NCBI RefSeq assembly: GCF_000013365.1
Contig: NC_007778.1
Span: forward strand, 1,612,001 to 1,676,000
From: Rhodopseudomonas palustris HaA2
Lineage (GTDB): Bacteria > Pseudomonadota > Alphaproteobacteria > Rhizobiales > Xanthobacteraceae
Direction: 5' to 3'
DNA: 64,000 nt
The notes under the pieces were generated by a model. It saw only the letters and a list, made by a program, of their open reading frames with translations. It searched no databases and was not told where the DNA came from. Within the stretch, counting starts at the first letter, position 1. Each line of letters opens with the position of its first letter. Below, piece after piece: positions 17,331-26,265 of this stretch. The translations under genes and the position numbers were made by a program.

Positions 17331-17419
17331 GGCATGATCCGATGCCACCGATCCGTCGCAGTTGATCCCTCAATCAGCCTCAAACATCGAGCATCAAGCG
17401 TGCGGGGAAGAGGCAGGCA

Positions 17420-18283
17420 ATGCTGAAATACATCACCGAGAAATTGATAGGGCAGATCTTGCCGTCGGTGGTCGCCACCGTGATCGGCGCCTATGTCGTG
17501 AACCAGTACATCAACAAGCCGGCCACCCCGGCGTCCCACCATGCCGCCAAGATCGACGATGGCGCCGGCGCGGCGAAGCCCGTCGAGGCGGCGCTGACGG
17601 CGCCGCCGCCGGACGCCGACAAGGCCGATTCGTCCAAACCCGACCAGGCCAAACCCAAGACGCAAGCTGCCGAGAAGCCCTCGCTCCGGCATTCTGTGAC
17701 GCCGCGTGAGAAGGCGGCCGACAAGGCGGCCGCCGACAAGGCCGCTGCGAAGTCGGCCGTCGCCACGGCGGTGCCCGAGCCCGCGAAGGCCCAGGATGAT
17801 CGTCGCGACGAGCGCCGCGACGCCAACCGCGATCCCAACGACGTGCTCCGCGCCGCCGTCGAGCGGCTGCGCGCCGCGGAGCCGGCGCGGCCTGCGGCGA
17901 CCGAAATCATGGCGCGCACGCCGGAGTCGGTGAAGGTTCAGGAGTCCTTCAAGGTCCAGGAGACGCCCAAGGTCCAGGAGACGCCCAGGCTCCAGGAGCC
18001 GCCGCGCGGCGCCGTGGCGCTGCAGCCATTGCCGCCGCCGGTCAATGTCGCCACGCCGGCTGCCAACGCCACGATGACCACCAGCACGAGTTTCACCGGC
18101 TCGGTGCCGCCCGCCGCAACGGCAGATGCCAGCTTCGGCGGCTCGCGGATTGCCCCGCCGGCCGATATTCCCTCGGCCGCCGCGACGCGGGGCGAGGGCG
18201 GTGCGCCGGCGCAGAACCCCTCGGTCGCCGAGGACGTGCTGCTGGCAGCGAAATCGGTGTTCCACGCCGTCCTGCCGCGCTGA
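17420..18283 (+). CDS. Membrane-anchored Ala/Pro-rich hypothetical protein
   Basis: A 287-residue protein I do not recognise. Residues 1-12 are amphipathic and 13-32 form one membrane helix (LPSVVATVIGAYVVNQYI). The rest is low complexity, rich in Ala, Pro, Lys and Asp, with a run of KAADKAAADKAAAK and a repeated VQETPK hexapeptide at about residues 172-193. It ends in a hydrophobic helix (EDVLLAAKSVFHAVL). The layout suggests an inner-membrane anchor with a long disordered tail. RBS GAGGCAGG precedes the ATG. It converges with morC. Confidence 0.65.
   Translation: MLKYITEKLIGQILPSVVATVIGAYVVNQYINKPATPASHHAAKIDDGAGAAKPVEAALTAPPPDADKADSSKPDQAKPKTQAAEKPSLRHSVTPREKAADKAAADKAAAKSAVATAVPEPAKAQDDRRDERRDANRDPNDVLRAAVERLRAAEPARPAATEIMARTPESVKVQESFKVQETPKVQETPRLQEPPRGAVALQPLPPPVNVATPAANATMTTSTSFTGSVPPAATADASFGGSRIAPPADIPSAAATRGEGGAPAQNPSVAEDVLLAAKSVFHAVLPR
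17931..18003 (+). repeat. 18-bp tandem repeat in the hypothetical gene
   Basis: Four degenerate units of AAGGTCCAGGAGACGCCC encode the VQESF, VQETPK, VQETPR and LQEPPR copies in the disordered tail. Confidence 0.75.
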
Positions 18284-18288
18284 CCTGC

Positions 18289-19236
18289 TCAGCCGCGGAG
18301 GCTGGCCCGTTTCGCGTCGGGCGGGGTGCCATCGGATCGGATTGCGGCCGGCCGTATCGCCGCCCGATCGGCGTATAGCATCACCGTGTCGCCCGGCTGC
18401 AGCGACGTGACGCCGTCGCCGCTCAAGCGCAGCCGCCTGGCGCGTCCGTCGATCCGGACCATGCAGGTGCCGTGCGCATCGCGACCGCCGAGATACTCGC
18501 CGATCATCGTCAGTCCGTCCTCGGGCTCGGCCGCGCCGAACGCGGCCGCCGGCGCTCCGTCGAAGGCCACCTTGCCATGGTCGAGCCGGATCACCCGATC
18601 GGCGAGCCGCAGGATTTCCGCGGCGTCGTGGCTGACCAGCAGCGTCGTCGCGCCGAACCGGGCGTGGAGTTCGCGCAGATCGTCCTGCAGTTTGCGGCGC
18701 ATCGCCGGGTCGAGTGCCGACAGCGGCTCGTCCAGCATCAGCACGGCCGGGCGCCGCGCCAGCGCGCGGATCAGCGCCAGTCGCTGCTTCTGGCCGCCGG
18801 ACAGCCGGGTGGGGGGCATCCCGGCAAGGCCGGATAGGCCGACCAGATCGAGCAGCCGATCGGCGTCGCCTGCGCCGCCCCGCGCGCCGAGCGCGTAGTC
18901 GACATTGCCGCGCACGGTCATGTTGGGAAAGAGGGCGAAGTCCTGAAACACGAAGCCGATCGAGCGGCGTCGGGTCGGTAGTTCGACGCGCGATTCGGTG
19001 TCACACCATGGCGTCGATCCGAGATGGATTTGGGCATGCTGCGGGCGTGCCAGCCCGGCGACGACGCGCAGCAGCGTGGTCTTGCCGGCGCCTGACGGGC
19101 CGACGATCGCGACCAGCGATCCGGCCGCGATCGACAGGTCGACGTCGAGATCGAACGGCCCGGCCGGCCCGTCGAGCCGCATCCGGACAGCCACCCGCAG
19201 CGTACCGCCGTGTGCCTTCGTCACGTCATTCCTCAT
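18289..19236 (-). CDS. morC: Molybdate-type ABC transporter ATPase
   Basis: A 315-residue ABC ATPase. Walker A GPSGAGKTT is at about residues 42-50, the Q-loop is FVFQDFALFPN, the signature is LSGGQKQR, Walker B is VLMLDEPLSALD, and the switch His is in LLVSHDA. The last 80 residues resemble a TOBE/Mop-like oxyanion-binding appendix. The ATG at 19236 follows GGAAGAAG. It is divergent from a binding-protein/permease pair and shares a Mo-box with it. This is the morC | morAB layout described in Rhodobacter capsulatus, so I use those names; the true substrate (molybdate, tungstate or other) is not proven. Confidence 0.82.
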   Translation of the reverse strand: MRNDVTKAHGGTLRVAVRMRLDGPAGPFDLDVDLSIAAGSLVAIVGPSGAGKTTLLRVVAGLARPQHAQIHLGSTPWCDTESRVELPTRRRSIGFVFQDFALFPNMTVRGNVDYALGARGGAGDADRLLDLVGLSGLAGMPPTRLSGGQKQRLALIRALARRPAVLMLDEPLSALDPAMRRKLQDDLRELHARFGATTLLVSHDAAEILRLADRVIRLDHGKVAFDGAPAAAFGAAEPEDGLTMIGEYLGGRDAHGTCMVRIDGRARRLRLSGDGVTSLQPGDTVMLYADRAAIRPAAIRSDGTPPDAKRASLRG

Positions 19237-19260
19237 CGGCTTCTTCCGATCGTCCACGAG

Positions 19261-19284
19261 CGTTATATAGTATGATATACAACG
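19261..19284. promoter_or_regulatory. Mo-box (ModE/MopA-type operator)
   Basis: CGTTATATA (19261-19269), six bases, TATACAACG (19276-19284). The ModE consensus is CGTTATATA-N6-TATATAACG, so only one base deviates. It lies centrally between morC and morA, 25 bases before the morC start and about 50 before morA. Molybdenum-loaded ModE-type regulators repress from such sites. Confidence 0.88.
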
Positions 19285-19335
19285 AAACCAACCGGTGTTA
19301 CAGGGGATCAACCTCTCCATGCAAGGCCTGCCGCG

Positions 19336-20085
19336 ATGCCCTCCGCTTTCCTCCGTCCATTCCTGACCGGTGTCGCGCTGGTCGTGCCGCTGGTCGCGGC
19401 GAGCGCCGACGAGATCACGCTGGCTGCGGGGGCGGGCTATCGCAGGCCCGTCGCCGAATTGGCTGCGGCCTATGAGAAGCAGTCCGGAGACAAGGTCCTG
19501 CAAGTCTACGGACATATGGGCCAGGTCCTGGCGCAAGCTCGCGAGAGCGCCAGGGTGGCGATGGTCTGCGGCGACCGCACGGTGCTGGACAAAGCCGGCG
19601 GCATGGCCTTCACGCGGATGGTGCGGCTCGGGACCGGCAGGCTGGTGGTCGCCGTCCGCAAGGGGCTCGAGCTCGGCAAGGCCGAAGACATCGCCGCACC
19701 GCAATTCAGGCGGATCGGGATTCCGGATCAGGCGAATGCGGTCTACGGCAAGGCGGGCCGGCAGTTTCTGCAGCGAAGCAAGCTCGAAGCCGAGATTGAT
19801 CCGCGGCTGATCGCGGTCGCCACCGTGCCACAGGTGACGAGCTACATCGCCAGCGGCGAGATCGACGCCGGCTTCATCAACGCCACGGACGCGCTCGGCG
19901 CCGGCGATCGGATCGGCGGTTTCGTCGAAGTCGGCGCCGGATTGTACGACGCGCCGGAAATCGTCTGCGGTATTCCCGCGGCCGCCGACGGCAAGGCGCC
20001 GGCGGGCGCCGCAGCGACGGCGGGATTCATCGCCTTCCTCGACACTGCACCGGCGCGCGAGATTCTGACGCGTCACGGCCTCTGA
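19336..20085 (+). CDS. morA: ModA-like periplasmic binding protein
   Basis: A 249-residue exported protein with a signal peptide (about residues 1-24, ending AASA). The fold matches ModA, with ITLAAGAGYRRPVAELAAAYEKQSG at the N-terminal lobe and hinge strands later. The serines that ligate molybdate in classical ModA (after the first strand and in the GSSG turn) are replaced: the positions read AGYRRP and YGHMGQ. It therefore belongs to a divergent branch. It begins an operon with morB, 7 bases apart, and is controlled by the Mo-box upstream. Confidence 0.8.
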   Translation: MPSAFLRPFLTGVALVVPLVAASADEITLAAGAGYRRPVAELAAAYEKQSGDKVLQVYGHMGQVLAQARESARVAMVCGDRTVLDKAGGMAFTRMVRLGTGRLVVAVRKGLELGKAEDIAAPQFRRIGIPDQANAVYGKAGRQFLQRSKLEAEIDPRLIAVATVPQVTSYIASGEIDAGFINATDALGAGDRIGGFVEVGAGLYDAPEIVCGIPAAADGKAPAGAAATAGFIAFLDTAPAREILTRHGL

Positions 20086-20091
20086 GGCTGG

Positions 20092-20784
20092 ATGATCGAC
20101 GCCGTCTGGACCGCGCTGACCGACCCGGCTCTGCTGCATCCGGCGCAGCTGTCGCTGCAGATCGCGCTGATCACGCTCGGCCTGCACGCCGTGTTCGGCA
20201 CGCTGCTCGCTTGGGCGCTGGCGCAGCCATCCTGGCCGGGCAGGACCCTGCTCGATGCGCTGGTGACCGTGCCGCTGGTGCTGCCGCCGATCGCGCTCGG
20301 CTTCTTTCTGCTGATCCTGCTCGGCCGCCGCAGCCCGCTGGGGCAGTGGCTGGATCAAAGCGTCGGCCTCAGCTTCGTGTTCTCGGTGGAAGGGGTGCTG
20401 CTGGCCTCGTTCGTCGCCGGCCTGCCGCTAGTGGTGAAGCCGACCGAGGCGGCGATCGCCGGCATCTCGAAAACGCTCGGGGAAGCTTCGCGCACGCTCG
20501 GCCGCGGCGAGATCGACACCTTCCTGTTCGTGATCCTGCCGAATATTCGCGGCACGCTGGTGGCGGGCCTCGTGCTCGGGACTGCCCGATCGCTCGGCGA
20601 GGTCGGCATCACGCTGATGCTGGGAGGCAATATCATCGGCAAGACCAACACGGTCTCGCTCGAAGTCTACAACGCGGTCTTCAACGGCGACTACGCGCGC
20701 GCCGCGGTGCTGTCGGCGCTACTCGGACTGGTCGCGCTCGCCGTCCTCGCGGTGATCCGCAGAAGCGGCCGGCCGGCGATCTGA
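20092..20784 (+). CDS. morB: Molybdate-type ABC transporter permease
   Basis: A 230-residue permease with five or six helices. The EAA cytoplasmic loop is present as EASRTLGRGEIDTFLFVILPN at about residues 134-154, where the ATPase docks. Size and layout match ModB. The ATG lies 7 bases after morA. Its only plausible ATPase is MorC, encoded on the other strand across the Mo-box. Confidence 0.87.
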   Translation: MIDAVWTALTDPALLHPAQLSLQIALITLGLHAVFGTLLAWALAQPSWPGRTLLDALVTVPLVLPPIALGFFLLILLGRRSPLGQWLDQSVGLSFVFSVEGVLLASFVAGLPLVVKPTEAAIAGISKTLGEASRTLGRGEIDTFLFVILPNIRGTLVAGLVLGTARSLGEVGITLMLGGNIIGKTNTVSLEVYNAVFNGDYARAAVLSALLGLVALAVLAVIRRSGRPAI

Positions 20785-20823
20785 GCCCGTTCGATCCGAG
20801 CCCGTCCGGGGCGCGCCCCGCAC

Positions 20824-20854
20824 AAAAACAAAACGCGGGCACCAGGCCCGCGTT
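20824..20854 (-). terminator. Terminator of rpsU
   Basis: Read on the minus strand, stem AACGCGGG / CCCGCGTT encloses a 7-base loop and runs into TTTTGTTTTTG. It lies 29 bases past the rpsU stop. On the plus strand it may also end the morAB transcript, although the T-run there is short. Confidence 0.85.
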
Positions 20855-20882
20855 TCGAAAACCAGATCTTGAACGCGATGGA

Positions 20883-21188
20883 TCAGCGCGGACCGCGCGG
20901 ACCTGCACCGGGGCCGCCAGCGCCGGGGCCACCGGCACCCGGACGGCCACGCTCTGCGCCGAACGCCGGCTTCGGCTTCATCGGCAGCAGGCCTTCGCGC
21001 TGCAGCTTCTTGCGGGCCAGCTTGCGGGCGCGGCGAACGGCTTCGGCCTTTTCACGGGCCTTCTTCTCGGACGGCTTCTCGTAATGACCGCGGAGCTTCA
21101 TCTCGCGGAAAATGCCCTCGCGCTGCATCTTCTTCTTGAGCGCCTTGAGAGCTTGATCGACATTGTTATCGCGAACGAGAACCTGCAC
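20883..21188 (-). CDS. rpsU: 30S ribosomal protein S21
   Basis: A 101-residue S21 protein, a basic helical component of the small subunit near the anti-Shine-Dalgarno region. The first 60 residues are the conserved core ([20 protein letters not shown], then [16 protein letters not shown]). A Gly/Pro/Ala/Arg tail follows (about residues 75-101), as in other Bradyrhizobium relatives. The GTG start at 21188 gives the conserved [13 protein letters not shown] start and is preceded by AGAGGA. A good terminator follows the stop. Confidence 0.93.
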   Translation of the reverse strand: MQVLVRDNNVDQALKALKKKMQREGIFREMKLRGHYEKPSEKKAREKAEAVRRARKLARKKLQREGLLPMKPKPAFGAERGRPGAGGPGAGGPGAGPRGPR

Positions 21189-21395
21189 GCGGCATCCTCT
21201 TTGACTGGTCCGATTGAAGTCTGTCGGATTTGAATTTCTGAAGCAGGCGGGGCCGAAAAACGGCCAGGCCCTCAGCCTTAAGGGCGCGGATGTATCAGAT
21301 CGGGCCGCCGCTGTCCACCTCGGTTGAGGATAAGTTTTTGCGACATTGGTCGGCCGTGGCGCAGCGTTTCCGGCCGGTTCGATCATCGCGCTCGA

Positions 21396-22490
21396 TCATC
21401 GTGGCTCGATCACGGTGACGTGGCCCATCTTACGGCCCGGCAAAGCCGTCCGCTTGCCGTAGAGATGCACCGTGGCGCCGGGAACCGTCAGCCAGCGGGC
21501 ATAATCGTCGACATCGTGGCCGATCAGGTTGGTCATGGTGACGGCGCCGTGGCGTAGCGGTTCCGCCAGCGGCCAGCCGGCGATCGCCCGGATGTGCTGC
21601 TCGAACTGCGACACCGAGGCGCCGTCGAGCGTCCAGTGCCCGGAATTGTGCACCCGGGGCGCGATCTCGTTGACCAGCACGGTCGCGCCGCCGTCGCCCG
21701 GCACCACGAACATCTCGACCGCCAGCACGCCGACATAGTTCAGCGCATCGGCGATGCTGGTGGCGATCCGCCGTGCCTCGCCGGCGACGGAGTCGCTCAC
21801 CGGCGCCGGCACCCGCGACACTTTGAGGATGTGGTCGCGGTGCTCGTTCTCGGTGACATCGTAGCACACCACCTGGCCGTCGGCGCCGCGCGCGGCGATC
21901 ACCGAGACTTCGCGCTCGAACGGCACGAAGGCCTCGAGAATCGCCGCGCGGGTCTCCAGCTTCTCCCAGGCCGCATCGGGATCGTCGCCCTCGCGGATGA
22001 TCACCTGGCCCTTGCCGTCATAGCCGAACCGCCGCGTCTTCAGCACTGCGGGCAGGCCGAGCTTGGCGATCGCGGCGCGTAGCGTCTGCGCCGAGGTGAC
22101 GTCGGCATAGGCGGCGGTGCCGATGCCGAGGCCGGTGACGAAATCCTTCTCGGCGAGGCGATCCTGGGTGGTCTCCAGGATCTTGTAGTCCGGCAGCACC
22201 GGCTTGCGCGCCGCCAGCACCAGCGCCGCCGAGGCCGGCACGTTCTCGAATTCATAGGTGATGACGTCGACGTCGGCGGCGAACATCTCCAGCGCCTCGA
22301 CATCGGCATATTCGGCGCAGACGGCGTTCTGCACCACGTCGAAGGCCGGCGAATCCGGGTCCGGCGAGAACACATTGCAGCGCAGGCCGAGCCTTGCTGC
22401 GGCCATCGCCAGCATCCGGCCGAGCTGGCCGCCGCCGAGAATGCCGATGGTGTCGCCGGGTTTGAGCACTTGCCGAGCGGGACCGGTCAC
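21396..22490 (-). CDS. purK: N5-carboxyaminoimidazole ribonucleotide synthase
   Basis: A 364-residue ATP-grasp enzyme of purine synthesis that carboxylates AIR to N5-[24 protein letters not shown] at about 13-32 is the N-terminal nucleotide-fold motif. The ATP-grasp region includes [10 protein letters not shown] and the acidic metal site [15 protein letters not shown] at about 268-282. It overlaps purE by four bases (ATGA), so the two are translationally coupled. Confidence 0.95.
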   Translation of the reverse strand: MTGPARQVLKPGDTIGILGGGQLGRMLAMAAARLGLRCNVFSPDPDSPAFDVVQNAVCAEYADVEALEMFAADVDVITYEFENVPASAALVLAARKPVLPDYKILETTQDRLAEKDFVTGLGIGTAAYADVTSAQTLRAAIAKLGLPAVLKTRRFGYDGKGQVIIREGDDPDAAWEKLETRAAILEAFVPFEREVSVIAARGADGQVVCYDVTENEHRDHILKVSRVPAPVSDSVAGEARRIATSIADALNYVGVLAVEMFVVPGDGGATVLVNEIAPRVHNSGHWTLDGASVSQFEQHIRAIAGWPLAEPLRHGAVTMTNLIGHDVDDYARWLTVPGATVHLYGKRTALPGRKMGHVTVIEPR

Positions 22491-22975
22491 GCCGCGCCCT
22501 CCGGCCGGGCGGCAATTCCATCGGTCTGTTGTTTGCGCCAGGCGCTCAGCCGTGCCGCCAGCGCCTCGTCGGTCAGCGCCAGCACGCTCGCCGCCAGCAG
22601 CGCCGCATTGACCGCGCCGGCCTTGCCGATCGCCAGCGTGCCGACCGGAATGCCGGCCGGCATCTGCACGATCGAATACAGCGAATCCACGCCCGACAGC
22701 GCTTTCGACTCGACCGGGACGCCGAACACCGGCAGCTCGGTCAGCGCCGCGGTCATGCCGGGCAGATGCGCCGCGCCGCCTGCGCCGGCGATGATGACCT
22801 TGAAGCCGGCCGCTTTCGCGCCCCTGGCGAAGCCGTAGAGGCGGTCGGGGGTGCGGTGGGCGGAGACGATCTGCGCATCATGGGCGATGCCGAGCGCGGT
22901 CAGGGTGTCGGCGGCATGCCGCATCGTGTCCCAGTCCGACTGGCTGCCCATGATGATCGCAATGGGGGCTGTCAT
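22487..22975 (-). CDS. purE: N5-carboxyaminoimidazole ribonucleotide mutase
   Basis: A 162-residue class I PurE that converts N5-CAIR to CAIR. The active-site motifs are [10 protein letters not shown] at about 9-18, SAHRTPDRL at about 39-47 and [12 protein letters not shown] near 66-77. The ATG at 22975 is preferred to one further upstream because homologous sequence begins here. It is the first gene of purEK. Confidence 0.95.
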   Translation of the reverse strand: MTAPIAIIMGSQSDWDTMRHAADTLTALGIAHDAQIVSAHRTPDRLYGFARGAKAAGFKVIIAGAGGAAHLPGMTAALTELPVFGVPVESKALSGVDSLYSIVQMPAGIPVGTLAIGKAGAVNAALLAASVLALTDEALAARLSAWRKQQTDGIAARPEGAA

Positions 22976-23127
22976 TCGAGCGATTCTTTCGAGAATCCAG
23001 AAGCATAAGCGGGGGAATATAGGGATCGCCGCGGCCTCGGCCAAGGCGTCGGGAATGCACTATCCTTTCTTGGTGAAGACCGGCAAGTGTTGTGCTGTGT
23101 GTTGTCGTGTTTCTCGCGCGGATTCTG

Positions 23128-23886
23128 ATGAAAAAGACGCCTCCCCGATCTCCAAAGGCATCCCGGACCGGCCACAGGCCCGCGGCACGGCCCGTTGCCG
23201 GGAAGCGCCCGCTGGCGGCGTCCGGTCCGACCAAGGCGCTGCTGGTGAAGGCGCTTCCGGTCAAGGCCATGCCGCGCGCGCGCGTCGGTTCCGGCCGGCT
23301 GCCGGCGGACGCCCAGGGGAAGATCCGGCGGCTGAAGGCGCAGCTCGCCGCGGCGCTGGCGCAGATCGACGAATTGCGCGCCTCCGCCGAGACCGATTTC
23401 CTGCTCGGCATCTCCAATCGCCGCGGCTTCGAGCGCGAACTCGCCCGCGCCCTCGCTTACATCAAGCGCTACGGCGCCGGCGGTGCGCTGATCATGCTCG
23501 ACGTCGACCGGCTGAAGCCGGTCAACGATACTTACGGTCACGCCGCCGGCGACGTCGTGCTGAAAGCGGTGGTCGACGCGCTGCTCCGCCATGTCCGCTC
23601 GTCCGATCTGATCGGCCGGCTCGGCGGCGACGAGTTCGCGCTGCTGCTGTGGAACCTCGGCGAGGCCGACGCCCGGCTCAAGGCCGCGGCGCTGGAGCAG
23701 GCGGTGGATCAACTCGCGATTCAATACGGCGCACACACCGTCACCGCCGGAATCTCCGCCGGCGTGGCAATGCTGACGGCGGACATGGATGTGGTGGAAG
23801 CGCTCGCCGTCGCCGACCGGGCGATGTACGCCCGCAAGGCCGAGCGTCACGCGCTGTCGGGGCAGCCGGAGCCGCTCAGGCGATGA
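23128..23886 (+). CDS. Diguanylate cyclase (GGDEF domain)
   Basis: A 252-residue protein with a basic, Lys/Pro/Ala-rich first 60 residues, a short coiled coil (KIRRLKAQLAAALAQIDELR) and a GGDEF domain. The active-site loop GGDEF is intact, and an inhibitory RxxD site (RSSD) lies nine residues before it, so product feedback is likely. No sensor or membrane segment is evident. The ATG at 23128 has no clear ribosome-binding site; an upstream start is possible. The end overlaps the convergent DUF465 gene by 11 bases. Confidence 0.85.
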   Translation: MKKTPPRSPKASRTGHRPAARPVAGKRPLAASGPTKALLVKALPVKAMPRARVGSGRLPADAQGKIRRLKAQLAAALAQIDELRASAETDFLLGISNRRGFERELARALAYIKRYGAGGALIMLDVDRLKPVNDTYGHAAGDVVLKAVVDALLRHVRSSDLIGRLGGDEFALLLWNLGEADARLKAAALEQAVDQLAIQYGAHTVTAGISAGVAMLTADMDVVEALAVADRAMYARKAERHALSGQPEPLRR

Positions 23887-24082
23887 TGTCGGGCGTGATC
23901 TGATCTTCGATGAAGGCGATGCGGTCGCGCAGCGCCAGCTTGCGCTTTTTCAGCCGCTGCAACCGCAGCAGATCGGGCGCCGGTGAATGATGCAGAGCCT
24001 CGATCGCCGCATCGAGATCGCGGTGTTCCTGCTGCAGCTTCGCGAGCTCGGCCCCGAGCTCGCCTTCGTCTTCGTCGGTCAT
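23876..24082 (-). CDS. DUF465 (YdcH-like) small protein
   Basis: A 68-residue helical protein. It has the family pattern of a first helix (LGAELAKLQQEHRDLDAAIEAL), a His/Pro/Asp turn and a second basic helix (RLKKRKLALRDRIAFIED). DUF465 proteins are common in Alphaproteobacteria and of unknown role. A paralogue lies 370 bases away on the other strand. Its 3' end overlaps the diguanylate cyclase gene. Confidence 0.85.
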   Translation of the reverse strand: MTDEDEGELGAELAKLQQEHRDLDAAIEALHHSPAPDLLRLQRLKKRKLALRDRIAFIEDQITPDIIA

Positions 24083-24452
24083 GACCAGAAACAGCTTGAG
24101 TCGGATCGCTGAAGCGCGAACCGCCGCGGGGAATGAAGCATCGATAGCGGGATTATCGCCTCTGCCAGCCTTGCGAGCAAGCGGTGCGGCTCGGCCGTTC
24201 GTCGAACCCGACCTTCGACGGGGAATGATTTCGAAGGCGTTAATGATCGGCGCGGGCAGGGTCGGCAATACGCAAAAAGGCGACATCGCGGCAGACCGAT
24301 GGCGCCGATGTCGACCCGGTAGGAACACGAATCGCTTCGGCGGATCGAGTAATTGTGACGCACGTATTTCAAAGCTACTCGACAGCCGTCATGAGAGATG
24401 TACACTCGTACGTCCGGATGGAATCTAGTCTCACTCACAGAGGAGGTTTCGT
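24083..24452. other. Gene-free divergent region between two DUF465 genes
   Basis: 370 bases separating divergently oriented DUF465 paralogues. It should hold both promoters. I found no clear consensus pair and no credible coding frame. Confidence 0.5.
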
Positions 24453-24635
24453 ATGGCACTTCAGGCGCATCTCGTTGAACTGGAACGAAAACACAAAGTT
24501 CTGGAATCCGAACTGCACGACGCGCTCGTCCATCCCTCCACGGACGATCTGCGCATTGCCGAGCTGAAACGCCGCAAACTCATGGTTCGAGACGAAATCA
24601 ACCGGCTGCGACAAGTCTCCAGCACACTCCACTGA
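24453..24635 (+). CDS. DUF465 (YdcH-like) small protein
   Basis: A 60-residue helix-turn-helix-shaped protein (HLVELERKHKVLESELHDAL, then DLRIAELKRRKLMVRDEINRL). It is shorter than the paralogue at 23876 but has the same turn of PSTDD. A strong AGAGGAGG ribosome-binding site precedes the ATG. Function unknown. Confidence 0.88.
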   Translation: MALQAHLVELERKHKVLESELHDALVHPSTDDLRIAELKRRKLMVRDEINRLRQVSSTLH

Positions 24636-24950
24636 AACACGCTGCACTGACAGCTCCTGTCGCAAGGCAATGGAGCTCGCCGCCGTCCTCTCGCACGTGA
24701 CGGTATAGCGATCAGGTTGCGGGTATCCAGTCGGCGCCGCCTATCCGGGACGCATATGCGTCGGCGCCAAGACTGGCCCCCCACCTGAGAGGCGGAACGT
24801 CGAGGCGGAAGGTTGTGTGGCCGATCGAACGCCTCGTGGGTGTGGAAGCGCGCAGCGCAGTCCTCGGACGTATCCGGGAGCGCAGAGATTGTCGGGCGCC
24901 TGAGTTGAATCGCTCAGGTGCGGGCCGCCACACAGGCCGATGCATTGTGC
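24636..24950. other. Gene-free spacer
   Basis: 315 bases after the DUF465 gene. A minus-strand frame of 77 codons exists but is Arg/Pro-rich and lacks a ribosome-binding site. Nothing else is seen. Confidence 0.5.
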
Positions 24951-26093
24951 CTACGCACTTGCCGCCACATCAGCCGACAAACCGGCCGACACATTGTCGG
25001 ACAACTGGGCGACGTCCTCGGCGATCGCCAGCGACGCGGTCAGTCCCGGCGATTCGATGCCGAACAGGTTGATCAGCCCGGCGACGCCGTGGACATCCGG
25101 TCCCTGGATGACGAAGTCCTGCACCGCGACCGCAGGCGGCACGATCTTCGGCCTGATCCCGGAATAGCCCGGCGCCAGCGCCCCGTCCGGAAGGCCCGGC
25201 CAGTATCGGCGAATCGCCGGATAGAACCGCTCCGCCCGCGCCGGATCGACCACGTAGTCGACGGTGTCGATCCATTCGACGTCCGGGCCGAACTTGGCCT
25301 GTCCCGCCAGATCCAGCGTCAGATGTACGCCGAGCCCGCCGGGCTCGGGCACCGGATAGATCAGGTGTGAGAACGGTGCCCGCGCATTGCAGGTGAAGTA
25401 ATTGCCCTTGGCGAGATACGCCGACGGCACCAGCGCAGCCGGCATCGGCGTGATCGCGCGCGCCACCGCGGGGGCCGCGAGCCCCGCGGCATTGATCAGC
25501 AGCCGGCAGCCGAGCGTCATCGGCGCCTCGCCGCCGACCTCGAGCGCGAAGCCGCCGGCCTCCGCCGTGGCCCGCAGCAGTGGTGCGTGGAAGGCGAACG
25601 CCGCGCCGGCCGCTTCGGCGTCGCCGCACAGCGCCAGCATGTAGGCGTGGCTGTCGACGATGCCGGTCGAGGGCGACAGCAGCGCGGCGACGCAAGTGAG
25701 CGCCGGCTCCATCGCGCGGGCTTCGGCGCCGTCGAGCGCGCGCAGATCGTCGACGCCGTTGGCTGCGGCGTGGGCGCGGATCGATGCCAGCTTCTCGGCT
25801 TCCGCCGCTGTGGTCGCCACGATCAGCTTGCCGCATTGCCGATGCGGCACACCGTGGTCTCGACAAAACGCATACAGCGCCCGCCGGCCGTCGACGCAGA
25901 GCCGCGCCATCAGGCTGCCGGCGCGATAATAGATCCCGGCGTGGATCACCTCGCTGTTGCGCGACGAGGTGCCGGTGCCGATCCCCTCGGCGGCTTCCAG
26001 CACGATGACTTCGCGTCCCGCTTGCGCCAGCCGGCGCGCGATCGCGAGCCCGACCACGCCGGCGCCGACCACGACGCATTCAACCTGTTCCAT
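24951..26093 (-). CDS. FAD-dependent oxidoreductase, L-2-hydroxyglutarate oxidase-like
   Basis: A 380-residue DAO-family flavoprotein. The N-terminal [17 protein letters not shown] motif at about 9-25 binds FAD. The [16 protein letters not shown] block at about 40-55 is typical of the L-2-hydroxyglutarate oxidase (LhgO) subgroup, and GYSGIRPKI near 310 closes the active site. Such enzymes oxidise 2-hydroxy acids and pass electrons to quinone. The exact substrate is inferred from similarity. It has no operon partner; the next gene on the other strand starts 170 bases away. Confidence 0.82.
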   Translation of the reverse strand: MEQVECVVVGAGVVGLAIARRLAQAGREVIVLEAAEGIGTGTSSRNSEVIHAGIYYRAGSLMARLCVDGRRALYAFCRDHGVPHRQCGKLIVATTAAEAEKLASIRAHAAANGVDDLRALDGAEARAMEPALTCVAALLSPSTGIVDSHAYMLALCGDAEAAGAAFAFHAPLLRATAEAGGFALEVGGEAPMTLGCRLLINAAGLAAPAVARAITPMPAALVPSAYLAKGNYFTCNARAPFSHLIYPVPEPGGLGVHLTLDLAGQAKFGPDVEWIDTVDYVVDPARAERFYPAIRRYWPGLPDGALAPGYSGIRPKIVPPAVAVQDFVIQGPDVHGVAGLINLFGIESPGLTASLAIAEDVAQLSDNVSAGLSADVAASA

Positions 26094-26265
26094 TGTCCCT
26101 CGGTCCCCGAACGGGCGCGAGCCCGAAAGCGCCGTGTTATCGCGGCATTAACCATCACAGGTCAATTGATGAAATTCAGGTCAATAGCCACGCAATGCGG
26201 CAGCCACGTTTACGCGTTTCGAACAGCTCGCACGTGAGACTCCAACGGCAATTTTCTGGTGTTTC

